Both the position numbers and the translations under genes were made by a program. This document shows positions 33,093 through 42,644 of a stretch of DNA of 62,999 bases, in pieces; the first letter of the stretch is position 1; every line of letters begins with the position of its first letter. Source of the stretch: Akkermansiaceae bacterium (GTDB lineage Bacteria > Verrucomicrobiota > Verrucomicrobiia > Verrucomicrobiales > Akkermansiaceae); contig JANXMQ010000106.1 of assembly GCA_025354565.1 (NCBI GenBank), forward strand, positions 1-62,999, written 5' to 3'. Below the pieces are notes generated by a model. It did not search any database and was not told where the DNA came from. It saw only the letters and a program-made list of their open reading frames with translations.

Positions 33093-36000
33093 TCAGGGCG
33101 CGCGGGTGATAAGCATCCGATAGAAGCGCTTGGGCTGGACGGTGGTGTCATCCATCTGGAAAGTTGCAGGTTGTGCCGTGGCGGCGGTGATAAGTGGTGA
33201 GCCAAAGGTGTGCCAGTCCCCCAATGTTGTTGATGTCTGGAGTTGATACTGGCGATTCGGCAACGTGGGGAATGTCAATCGGAAGCCGCTGGAGATTTTT
33301 TCAATAGATAGCTTGGGGAAGGCCGAGTTATCAACCAAATGTGGATTCAACCCGACGAGCCATTCGATATAATTGCTGAGTCCGTCGTGATCAGGATCGC
33401 CAGAAGCTCCGTTGTCGCCAGTCGCATCGTCATCATTGAGATTGTTCGTGATTTCCCAGTCGGCTGGCAGCCCATCGCCATCAGCATCCAAGACCTGAGT
33501 GGAAAGCGAGAGGGAAACGGTGAAGTTCGTACTTTGACTTTCCACCTCGACCTGCTGGGCCAGTGATTGATTGCGCATGACGAGTGTGTCATACGCACTT
33601 AAATCGTCATCAGTCGCAGTGGATTGCCAGCTAACGGCTGAATCAAGCCCGACACTGGCGGTGGCGGAACCATAGGCTGTCGTGTTAGAAATAGTGACTG
33701 CGGTCGGTGACGTCAACTGATTCAACCCGCGTTGGCCATGAACGATCAAATCATCGAGATCCGGTCCTAGTCCGAAGCGGACAAAGAGTTTGGTATATCC
33801 GGCTCCGAGCGTATAGGCAGCGACCAATTTATCCGCCGTATCGGCGAGAGTGATCGTTTTGACGACCGCGCCGCCGGGCGACGTAAATGTCCAACCGATA
33901 CCCGAGGGGGCCGCGGTCACGGTGTAGAGTGAATTTACAAATTGATTCGTACCGCCGCCGCTGTTCACGGCCCACCAGTCCTTGAATGCCGAGGTGCGGC
34001 GGGCGAGGATGGTACCATCGGTGTTGCGGTTCGAGGCACCTTCGTTTTCGTTTTCACTGCCGGATGCGGATAGCGGATTGCCGACGATTTGCATCACCTT
34101 TCCAGTGACGACATCCCGCGACCACGCGTTGGTGCAACGCCCCCCACTTGCTTCAAAGATCGCGAAGACTTTGGAGTTTTTCAGGATATATTCGTTTTCC
34201 CCATCGAGATCCACATCCGCCGTCACGGCCTGTGGCGATGTGGGAGGTGACGTGGCCCAGGCGGCGACATGTTGATAGATACTCGCAAAACGTGCTTGGG
34301 ATTGTGCCTGTTTGGAAAAGCCAGCTAGATTGTCATAGCTGGTATCTGGATATAGGAATGTGCCGGTCGAATAGGTGCGGAGGTCAGAGTTATCCTCACT
34401 GTGCCAACCAGCGAGGAAACCGGAAGCGTGATAAGTGCCGCGACCGAGGCGCCCTAGCGCGGTGTCAGGCAAAGCCGAGACATTATCCCAAGCATCTCTA
34501 GTGATCCCAGAACCAACGCCGCCGAAGGATTGGACGCCGAAGAATTTATCGCCGACACGATTGATCGGAACTCCGGGACGGATTTCAAAAATCTTATCAC
34601 GTAAGCTTTCTTCCTGGGATGAGCCGAACCACCAGAAATCATAATTGCCCTCCGCAGCGTGATCGACCCAGAGCGGACCTAGCTTGCGCCCGAAGGTGGT
34701 GGTTCCCCGATCAAGCGAGGCAAACTGATCACCCGTGCCGTCTGGTGGAAGTGATAGATCCACTTTGCCCGCCGCTACTTCATCAGGACCGACGATCTGA
34801 ATCCACGGACGGCTAGCCAGCCATGCGATGTTCTTATCATAAGCATCGGCATTGGCCTTAGTGCGGAAGTCCGACCAGTCACTATATAAAATTAGCAACT
34901 GGTGCTGTTCACCACTCCGAGCCTTGCGGGATAGCAACTGGCGTAGATTGATATCAAGTCCATCATCAGTATTGCGGAAACGGAAAGCAGATGCCTGATC
35001 ATTAATAACAAAGGTATTCAAACCATTGATCCGATTCACTCGATAACCATCATCTTGCAGCGCGCTGGAACGCCCGAAGCGATCAAAGATATGGCGGAAT
35101 TGATCGACGAACGCGTGGGTGTAGCCAAGGCCGTTCACCTTCGCAAGCACCCCCTCGTCGATGACGCGTTCAGGAATCCAGAACACCCTAGATGACGGTG
35201 CGGCTCCATAAATCGAGCCAAGCGTCCGGTTGGAAAGCGCGACGTTGTCATTTAATTGAGCCTGACTGAAATACGGCATCGGTGAGTCCGCAAAGGTAGA
35301 GGCAATCATTTCTACCGTTCCCTTGGATATCATGCTGCTGAGACGCTGGTTGAACGCTGGGCCGTCGCGCCACGGCTTGCCTGCGGCGGGATCGACAGCC
35401 GCCCACTGAATGGCTGAGGCGAGAGTCGGTGTGATGTGCAAACCGACTTTTACACCAAACGCATCATGAGCATCCAGCATCCTGTAATAGCCCGCGCCGG
35501 CACTGTCATTGATGCGGTCTTGGATTTCCGAACCCGTCAACATCGGTTCATTCCCATGGGTGAGCAACATCACCTTGGCCCGTTTGCCTCGATCCGGTCC
35601 TATGTAGTTGAACCATGTGCGGAGTTCGCTGTTCTGGCTGATATAGCTTTGCTCGCGCCAGTAATCCTCGGCGATCCAGTCATCATAAATTGTATCCCGG
35701 ATATCCGAACGTCCGCCGATGTCGCCCGGACCCTGCGGACTGTTTTTTGTTCCATCCTTCGTACTGAACACTTGGAAATTCAACGTCGTAGGATCGCCAA
35801 GCCAGCCGGCATCAAGCAGTGCCTGGCGGCTGATGGAGAACTCCACTGCATCCAGTTTGCTGTCGAAGTATGCCTTCTTGAAACCATTCGCCGTGTTTTG
35901 ATCACGGCGGACAACTCCTTTTGCCGTGAGGTCTTCATTGATTGACGTCGTGTTACTCGCATGGTTGGTATCGACAAAAACCGCGCCGGTGTTGTTCTGA

Positions 36001-39000
36001 TAGACCGCAACTACAGCCTCCCAGCGCATCTGAGTGCCGGTATCCACTTCGTCTGGTAACGCATACTCGCCGACCAAGGGGTTTCCGGTATCGATCACCA
36101 CATAAAGATCAAGGTTTCCCTCTTCCGCATGGGCTTTTAAATCATGTAGATCCACTCTGAAGTAGAAATCGCCAGTCCCGCCAACCGACGGGTCGCCACC
36201 ATCACGGGCATAGAATGCCACGATGTCTCGCGAACTGTCGAAGCCATCATTCGCAAGATAGGTGTCACCGCCTTGATTGTTAGTGCCATCTCCTTCAAAC
36301 TCGTCCAACACCAATAGATCATCGGCTTTCCAATCGGTGAATTCCTGACGATTGGTCACCGCACCACGAACGATGGCATCCGCATCAGCTACAGGCCCAA
36401 TAAGAATTTCCTTACCGGGTTTGAGGATTACGGAGTTATTCACGGTGGGATCAGTGCCTGCCAGAAATTCCTGCAAATTTGTCAATCCATCACCGTCAGG
36501 ATCACCTGACGCGCCGTTACGCGGGTTCGGGGTGCTGCCATCAAAGGCCACGGTCCCGTTGTCGAGCGGGTTCAGGCCATAGCGGACCTCCCAGCCATCG
36601 GGTAATCCATCGCCATCCGTATCCGCATTGAGCGGATCAGTTTCGGTCCAAATTTCTCCGACTTGCCAGATGCGATCATTGTTAGTGTCACCATCGATTT
36701 TGCCATTGAAATTCTTATCTTCGCCATAGCCATCCGAGAGTCCGTCACCGTCAGTGTCTGGGTTGTTAGGGTCCGTCTCGGTCCAGTGCTCCCCCGGATT
36801 ACGCACGCCATTGGGCCAATTTCGTGACAATGAAGGCAGCGCGGTCGCCGCGAGCGGATTGCCGTCGCCATCAACCCAGCCGTTGTGATTTGCGTCCTCG
36901 ATCCCATCGGGAATTCCATCTCCGTCTGTATCCGGATTGTTCGGATCAGTGGTACTGCCACGGACAAGTTTGGCCCGGTCTCCCCCCTCGCTGGCGGAGT
37001 TCACTCCGGGCACTTTTCCGTAATTGTCCAGAGTGTTGTAGAACGGAGGATCGAGATCAGCGATGAAATTGGGGAAGCCGTCGCCGTTCGTATCGGTAGC
37101 GACATTGGTGCCTGAGCCTGGTGTGCGCCAGCCGACTTCTAACCCATCAGGCAAACCATCGCCATCGCTGTCAGGCAGCAATGGGTTGGATTTGCCATAA
37201 CTATAGTGAACGTGGACATCGTCGTTGGTCCATAATTCGGAATTGGGCTTGTATCGGGGGTCGTTGACCGGGAACCCATTCGGCAGCGGTGTAGGTGTGC
37301 CTTCATCAATATCCGCTAGACCGTCATCGTCGTCGTCGTTGTCATTGGGATTATCTACTGTTACCTCACGGGTGATAACTGTCGCACTACGACTGTCAGT
37401 GTTAGAGCCGCTGGGTGAGGTGGCGGTTGCGAGTAGTCGATAGGAACCCGGCGCATGAATCGCCCAAGTGAAATCCCAGAACGCGCTCGAACCCTGAAAG
37501 AACGGCTGAATGCCCGCTGTGACCGAGTCCGCATCCACCGGCACAAGGGTGCCGCTGCCGAGGGTGAAACCAAGCGCGACCGAGGTTGTTAGTATATCCG
37601 TCTCCACCCGGACGGTATAGTTAAGCGTATCCGCTCCAGGGCCGTCGGGGAGGATGATTTGCACCTGTTTGCCGTCGCTGTCGATTTCCTGGGGCTGGAG
37701 GATCGTCACGCGGGGCTTCGTGCTGGGGAGGAATTTCACCCGGCGCGAGGCGGTTAGATCCGCAGCGGGCGCGGGACGATCATGGGTGACCTCCACCCGA
37801 TAGAGGAAATCCGGGCGTCCGTCATAGAGATTCGGCAACTTGAATGCGAGGGCATGATAGTCCGCCGTTTCATTATAAATAATCGTCAAAGCGGAGGCGT
37901 CGAGCGCCTGTCCGCTGCCCGGCCATGAGTCATCAGCTCCGTAGCGCACGATGAAACGGGCCTTGAGCGCCGCATCGCTGAGGCCGGTGGCGAGAGATTT
38001 TGAAAAATAGGCTTTGACGGTGTAGTCATCATTGATCGCGCTGCCATCGGCGGGCGGATAAGCGATGAACATCCTGAAATCCGGACCTGCGGTATTCACG
38101 GTCCGGGTTAATGTGGTGAAATGGCCCGCCGTGTCAGTTAGAGAGTTATCCGCCGACGAGCTGATTTCCTTCAACCGGACGAGAATGGTAGCGTTGCCTG
38201 TAGCCGGGATGTTCACATAGTTAAAACGATACTCGCGGGTATATGTCGCATTCGCCGGGACCACCGTGGCGCTGGGAGTAATTTCGGAAGCTTGGACCCA
38301 GACTCCATTGCCATTGGCAGCGAGAGTCGCCGCGTCGTCATTGCTCGCATCGCCATCGACGATTTTATACCACACTTCGGAAGTCGAGCTGTCGGCCCGC
38401 ACGACCAATCCGTATTCGCTACCACCGATGGTCTGGCCGTCTCCGGTCGGATAGACAATCTGGCCTGAAGGTGAGGCGGCGTCGTAGTAAAAAGTTTGGG
38501 TGAAGGTGTTATAGAGAGAGGTTTTACCAGAACGACTCAGGAAAGGACGGGCACGAAGTATATGATACCCCTCAGACAATCCAGTTTCCGTAGCCCCATA
38601 GTCATTGTGCGGTGCGTTGACAACCGTAGTTGCGTTGAAATGATTGATATTGAAAACCGTCATCATGCGCGATTTACGAATGATCGAATCCGGCCCGGAC
38701 GGATAGACACTGGATAGTGGAAAACCACCCGCCGATTCCCTAATAGAACTAATTTTGTATTTGAGCGTGCCCGTGGGAACAGGACTTAAAATAGCCTTGA
38801 ACCAACTGCCGCCACCGGAATCTGCATTGTATGGCAGCTCCATCGTCTTGGTTGTTCCGGTCCCCTCACCGCCCGCACCTTCGGGATTGCTGCCGTCGTT
38901 AGTGTAATAAAGAAATGCTTTATACCCATCGAGCCCTGAGTTGGTCTTGACCCAAAATTCAAGACCCGCGCCGGTGTTGTCAAGCTGGGGTCCGCCATCC

Positions 39001-41264
39001 GGCGCGGTGCCTGCTGGGTCATGATAGACAAACGAGGACGTATCCGTGAATTGCGGATTGTTACTGCTGCCATTGACCACGGGACCGCCCACCGTGTAGG
39101 TTTCCGAGCCTAACGAGCCGATGGTATTGCGTGCCGTGTTGACTGCCGCGAATTTCTCAGGGCCGGTGCGTTTCACGAAAATCGGTTGCTCGTAGCCGAG
39201 GAAAACATCGGTCGATAGTGCAGGCGGATTGTCGCGGAAACGTGGATCGGTGTTGCCGGTGGGACGCGTACCATTCAGGTCAATGCCGCCATCGAGTTTC
39301 AGTAAAATATTTTCTGCCGAACCATCGGCCCGGACGACAAAGCGCAGGTCGCTGGCGCTGGTGATGCGGGGAATGGTATATTGATAGGAAAAGTCATTAG
39401 TAACCGGATCGCTAACGCCATAAGGATTGAACGCGGGGTCGCCATCGGGGCCATCGCGACGGGTGACGGCGAGGGTGCCGGCCGGTTGACCGTTTTGATA
39501 GATCGTGATCGGGGAACCTCCCGGGTTTTTCCAAAGATCTGAATCCTCCGGGGTGCGCGGAGCGAAGACGAAGTAGCTGCCGGATGGCACCGTGACAGAG
39601 GCAAGGTCCGAGGCATACTTGTAGAATCCGACCTGACTGCCATAGCCGCGGGCATATTGATAGAGATATTCATCACCGGTGTTAGGTGAGTTTTCCGCAC
39701 CAAAACCGGCAGCGGCTGGAAATGAAGTGCCACCCGTTAAACCGACGCCAGATGAGTAATTATCATTGATGGCCACCAACATGGTCGTTCCGGCGGCATC
39801 GCTCATGCCGGGGCTTTCGCGCTTGTCCACGCGCTCGTAGGTAATGAGATCGGCGGTACCGGCTCGGCCTTTTTGCGATCCACGTGCGAAGTCCTGATGG
39901 ATTTTCAAAAGATTCGGAATGCGTGAGTCGCCCCATTGCCCGAGGAACGAAGTGTTGGCATGACGGGGAAATGCACCGCCACTTTCGCCGAGGGTCTCGG
40001 CATGGAAATTGCCGTCGGTATAGACCAAGCCAATCCCGGCACGGGTGAAATAGATGGCATGTTGCAGTTCGCGGCGTGAGGCATAATCGTTGTCATGGCT
40101 CTGTGCGTGCATGACCGTGACCGAATCAGAAAATCCGCCGTGTCCCGCAAATTGATAATCTTGCAAACCGGATGACGGATTGCCGAGGACATTGTTCAGA
40201 TTGGACCGTAAATCATTGTCCACCAGCCGCATTCCGGCGTCGATGTAGGATCCGTAGGCGGGCGGTTGACCGAGGTGCTCGCCGAACATCATGGCGTCGT
40301 CGCGCGGGGCCTCCGTGTTGAATACCGAGTCGCGGTGGTTCGCATCGGAAAATCCACGAGTCAGATTGAATTGGCGCTGTGCTTGGCCGATATAGCCGTA
40401 GTCACTTGAGTCCTTGTCTGCACCATAAGTCGCGCCGAAAAATTCGGCGGGCGTGTGTTTCACCGCATCGAGTCGGAAGCCATCCGCCTTGGTCCGGTCA
40501 AGCTCCCAGCGACCTGAGCGGTTTAGCATATCCTCGACCCGCTCGGAATAAACCTCGGGATGGGCGTTGAGGTAAGCCGTGGTCAGGCCATTGCCCGTGC
40601 CGAATCCGACGTAATTTCCCGAAGCATCGTAGCAATAGTATTCCGGGTTGTTCGGGTGACGGATGAATTTGATTTTCGGGATCGTGTCGCCCTCGTAGGA
40701 GCCATGGTTAATGTTCGTGCTGCCGGGTTCGTTAGAAATGTCGATGAGGTCCGCCAAGCCGAGATTCTGGACCTGCCAGGCGTCGTTCCAATCGCGGGTA
40801 TTATCCCATTTTCGATAAAACCCATCCTCGGTTCGACGCAGGTGAAAATCCTCAGCAACGAAGCCGGGATAGATGTCGATGGGCGTGGAGGCATTGTAGC
40901 CCGGCACATCGAACGCATTGTGGTTCATCACATTGTCGAAATAAATGCGGATACCGAAGCGATGGGCAACCCGCACCATTTCCAACAACTCCGCCTCCGT
41001 GCCGTAGCGCGTGCGGGTGCTACCACGCTGGTCCTTTGATCCGAGGTCAAAGCGATCCCAAACGTCATATCCGACTGAGAGCCCGCCGCTGCCCTTGGTC
41101 GGCGGCGGCAACCAGAGCGATTGGTATCCCGCCTCAGCGAGTTCGGGCATCTTGCGGGTGATTTCCGCCCAGCTTGTGTTGAAATACTGCAACATGCTCT
41201 CGCCGTGCCCGAGCCCGGAGGCCAGGAAAAGTGCGAAAAAGACACGCGATAGGATGGATTTCAT
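33093..41264 (-). CDS. Giant secreted enzyme with GH13 and GH57-like catalytic domains, 2,723 aa
   Basis: The signal peptide starts at MKSILSRVFF. The GH13 barrel (about residues 22-450) has all key residues: DGFRLDAVKH (Asp266), MFGEHLG (Glu329) and AQSHDND (Asp391). About 850 residues of beta-sandwich modules follow, then a block of calcium motifs (about 1305-1600; DSDGDGLPDGLEVG and DTDGDGIPDGIED types). A carbohydrate-binding-like module (about 1620-1870) follows. A second hydrolase region has GH57-type motifs: LLTHGNEPML (His1903), KGTVEMIASTFADSPMPYF, FWIPERV (Glu2032, nucleophile position) and YSDWSDF (Asp2129/2132). A last calcium motif and a beta-sandwich tail ending KRFYRMLITRAP close the protein. 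GH13 and GH57 both act on alpha-glucans but by unrelated folds. The GH13 call is firm; the GH57 call rests on four motifs. Confidence 0.8.
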   Translation of the reverse strand: MKSILSRVFFALFLASGLGHGESMLQYFNTSWAEITRKMPELAEAGYQSLWLPPPTKGSGGLSVGYDVWDRFDLGSKDQRGSTRTRYGTEAELLEMVRVAHRFGIRIYFDNVMNHNAFDVPGYNASTPIDIYPGFVAEDFHLRRTEDGFYRKWDNTRDWNDAWQVQNLGLADLIDISNEPGSTNINHGSYEGDTIPKIKFIRHPNNPEYYCYDASGNYVGFGTGNGLTTAYLNAHPEVYSERVEDMLNRSGRWELDRTKADGFRLDAVKHTPAEFFGATYGADKDSSDYGYIGQAQRQFNLTRGFSDANHRDSVFNTEAPRDDAMMFGEHLGQPPAYGSYIDAGMRLVDNDLRSNLNNVLGNPSSGLQDYQFAGHGGFSDSVTVMHAQSHDNDYASRRELQHAIYFTRAGIGLVYTDGNFHAETLGESGGAFPRHANTSFLGQWGDSRIPNLLKIHQDFARGSQKGRAGTADLITYERVDKRESPGMSDAAGTTMLVAINDNYSSGVGLTGGTSFPAAAGFGAENSPNTGDEYLYQYARGYGSQVGFYKYASDLASVTVPSGSYFVFAPRTPEDSDLWKNPGGSPITIYQNGQPAGTLAVTRRDGPDGDPAFNPYGVSDPVTNDFSYQYTIPRITSASDLRFVVRADGSAENILLKLDGGIDLNGTRPTGNTDPRFRDNPPALSTDVFLGYEQPIFVKRTGPEKFAAVNTARNTIGSLGSETYTVGGPVVNGSSNNPQFTDTSSFVYHDPAGTAPDGGPQLDNTGAGLEFWVKTNSGLDGYKAFLYYTNDGSNPEGAGGEGTGTTKTMELPYNADSGGGSWFKAILSPVPTGTLKYKISSIRESAGGFPLSSVYPSGPDSIIRKSRMMTVFNINHFNATTVVNAPHNDYGATETGLSEGYHILRARPFLSRSGKTSLYNTFTQTFYYDAASPSGQIVYPTGDGQTIGGSEYGLVVRADSSTSEVWYKIVDGDASNDDAATLAANGNGVWVQASEITPSATVVPANATYTREYRFNYVNIPATGNATILVRLKEISSSADNSLTDTAGHFTTLTRTVNTAGPDFRMFIAYPPADGSAINDDYTVKAYFSKSLATGLSDAALKARFIVRYGADDSWPGSGQALDASALTIIYNETADYHALAFKLPNLYDGRPDFLYRVEVTHDRPAPAADLTASRRVKFLPSTKPRVTILQPQEIDSDGKQVQIILPDGPGADTLNYTVRVETDILTTSVALGFTLGSGTLVPVDADSVTAGIQPFFQGSSAFWDFTWAIHAPGSYRLLATATSPSGSNTDSRSATVITREVTVDNPNDNDDDDDGLADIDEGTPTPLPNGFPVNDPRYKPNSELWTNDDVHVHYSYGKSNPLLPDSDGDGLPDGLEVGWRTPGSGTNVATDTNGDGFPNFIADLDPPFYNTLDNYGKVPGVNSASEGGDRAKLVRGSTTDPNNPDTDGDGIPDGIEDANHNGWVDGDGNPLAATALPSLSRNWPNGVRNPGEHWTETDPNNPDTDGDGLSDGYGEDKNFNGKIDGDTNNDRIWQVGEIWTETDPLNADTDGDGLPDGWEVRYGLNPLDNGTVAFDGSTPNPRNGASGDPDGDGLTNLQEFLAGTDPTVNNSVILKPGKEILIGPVADADAIVRGAVTNRQEFTDWKADDLLVLDEFEGDGTNNQGGDTYLANDGFDSSRDIVAFYARDGGDPSVGGTGDFYFRVDLHDLKAHAEEGNLDLYVVIDTGNPLVGEYALPDEVDTGTQMRWEAVVAVYQNNTGAVFVDTNHASNTTSINEDLTAKGVVRRDQNTANGFKKAYFDSKLDAVEFSISRQALLDAGWLGDPTTLNFQVFSTKDGTKNSPQGPGDIGGRSDIRDTIYDDWIAEDYWREQSYISQNSELRTWFNYIGPDRGKRAKVMLLTHGNEPMLTGSEIQDRINDSAGAGYYRMLDAHDAFGVKVGLHITPTLASAIQWAAVDPAAGKPWRDGPAFNQRLSSMISKGTVEMIASTFADSPMPYFSQAQLNDNVALSNRTLGSIYGAAPSSRVFWIPERVIDEGVLAKVNGLGYTHAFVDQFRHIFDRFGRSSALQDDGYRVNRINGLNTFVINDQASAFRFRNTDDGLDINLRQLLSRKARSGEQHQLLILYSDWSDFRTKANADAYDKNIAWLASRPWIQIVGPDEVAAGKVDLSLPPDGTGDQFASLDRGTTTFGRKLGPLWVDHAAEGNYDFWWFGSSQEESLRDKIFEIRPGVPINRVGDKFFGVQSFGGVGSGITRDAWDNVSALPDTALGRLGRGTYHASGFLAGWHSEDNSDLRTYSTGTFLYPDTSYDNLAGFSKQAQSQARFASIYQHVAAWATSPPTSPQAVTADVDLDGENEYILKNSKVFAIFEASGGRCTNAWSRDVVTGKVMQIVGNPLSASGSENENEGASNRNTDGTILARRTSAFKDWWAVNSGGGTNQFVNSLYTVTAAPSGIGWTFTSPGGAVVKTITLADTADKLVAAYTLGAGYTKLFVRFGLGPDLDDLIVHGQRGLNQLTSPTAVTISNTTAYGSATASVGLDSAVSWQSTATDDDLSAYDTLVMRNQSLAQQVEVESQSTNFTVSLSLSTQVLDADGDGLPADWEITNNLNDDDATGDNGASGDPDHDGLSNYIEWLVGLNPHLVDNSAFPKLSIEKISSGFRLTFPTLPNRQYQLQTSTTLGDWHTFGSPLITAATAQPATFQMDDTTVQPKRFYRMLITRAP

Positions 41265-41412
41265 GAAAAAACGCCGCCCCAGAGGAGGGTTTGATAACAA
41301 CTGGATACATTACCAATGTCACTCAATTCTTCCGGGTTTACAAGTATTTACACGGTAGTATCTGCCAAAAATGATTGGGATGCGACCACTTTCATGACTA
41401 TATTTGCCGCAG

Positions 41413-42642
41413 ATGAGTGACATCGTAGCCAAAGCGAAGAAACCCAGGGTCAATGTCCGGCGCCCGGATGTCATGGAGCGCGTCGCCGCAGAGGTGGCCG
41501 TCCATTTCCACTCGTTGATCGTGGAAAAGCTCCGGGATCGCGGCGGAAAAATCACCGTAAACAACACCACCGTGCTGTTGGCCGAGCAATTTGGATTCTG
41601 TTATGGTGTGGAGCGGGCGATCGATCTCGCCTACGCTTCACGGCGGGTTTTCCCCGACAATCGCATTTTTCTCATCGGAGAAATCATCCACAATCCGGAT
41701 GTGAACCGCCATCTGCGCGAGATGGGCATTGTCTCGCTGCCATGGCAGGAAATGGATGCAAGTTATGATGATCTCACCGATGATGATGTGTTGATAGTCC
41801 CTGCCTTCGGTGCGCCGACGCCATTCATGGACAAGGTCGAGGAACGCGGTTGCTACGTGGTCGATACGACCTGTGGCGACGTGATGAAAGTCTGGCGGCG
41901 GGTGCGCGGCTATGCGAAAGACGGCATCACTTCGATCATCCACGGCAAATCCAACCATGAGGAAACCCGTGCTACCGCCTCGCGGGCACTCGGCGAGAAT
42001 GGTGATGGCAATTACCTCATTGTCCTGACATTGGCGGATGTGGATTTCGTGTGTGATTATATAAGAAATGGTGGCGAACGGGATGGTTTCTTAAAACGCT
42101 TCGAGGGTGAATACTCGATTGGCTTTGATCCGGATCTTCATCTGCGGCAGGTCGGCATCGCGAATCAAACAACCATGTTGAAAAGCGAGACCGAGGAAAT
42201 CCAACGCCGCTTCCGCCAAGCCATCATCGACCGCGATGGTAATGATGCATCATTTCAAATGTTCGACACCATTTGCGGAGCCACTCAGGAACGACAGGAC
42301 GCGCTGTTCGATATGCTTCGCAAGCCGATGGATCTGTTGTTCGTGGTTGGTGGATACAACAGTTCTAACACCGCCCATTTGGTGGAAATCGCGGAGCCTG
42401 AATTGCCCACGTTTTTCATTCGCGATTCAAGTTGTGTTAAATCGTTGGAGGAAATCGTTCATTATGATTTACACCACCGCGAGGAGAAGACTTCGGATTA
42501 CTCAAAGTTGTTCGCCCAAGACCGTCCGGTCACAGTGGGAATCACTGCGGGAGCCTCCTGTCCAAACAATCTAATCGAGGAGACTCTAGTGAAGATATTC
42601 GAGCTGCGGGGGATTGATCGGGAGGCGTTGTTACAAGCCTGA
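41413..42642 (+). CDS. ispH: 4-hydroxy-3-methylbut-2-enyl diphosphate reductase, long form
   Basis: A 409-residue Fe-S enzyme, the last step of the MEP isoprenoid pathway. The three cluster Cys residues are visible: FGFCYGVERA, DTTCGDVMKV and GASCPNN. HNPDVNRHL and GKSNHEET give the conserved His/Glu region. At about 410 residues it belongs to the long plant/cyanobacterial-type group rather than the 310-residue E. coli type. A TTG three codons upstream (41404) is possible, but the ATG at 41413 is chosen. It diverges from the giant amylase gene (148 bp between starts) and ends 2 bp from the convergent permease-thioesterase gene. Confidence 0.93.
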   Translation: MSDIVAKAKKPRVNVRRPDVMERVAAEVAVHFHSLIVEKLRDRGGKITVNNTTVLLAEQFGFCYGVERAIDLAYASRRVFPDNRIFLIGEIIHNPDVNRHLREMGIVSLPWQEMDASYDDLTDDDVLIVPAFGAPTPFMDKVEERGCYVVDTTCGDVMKVWRRVRGYAKDGITSIIHGKSNHEETRATASRALGENGDGNYLIVLTLADVDFVCDYIRNGGERDGFLKRFEGEYSIGFDPDLHLRQVGIANQTTMLKSETEEIQRRFRQAIIDRDGNDASFQMFDTICGATQERQDALFDMLRKPMDLLFVVGGYNSSNTAHLVEIAEPELPTFFIRDSSCVKSLEEIVHYDLHHREEKTSDYSKLFAQDRPVTVGITAGASCPNNLIEETLVKIFELRGIDREALLQA

Positions 42643-42644
42643 TT

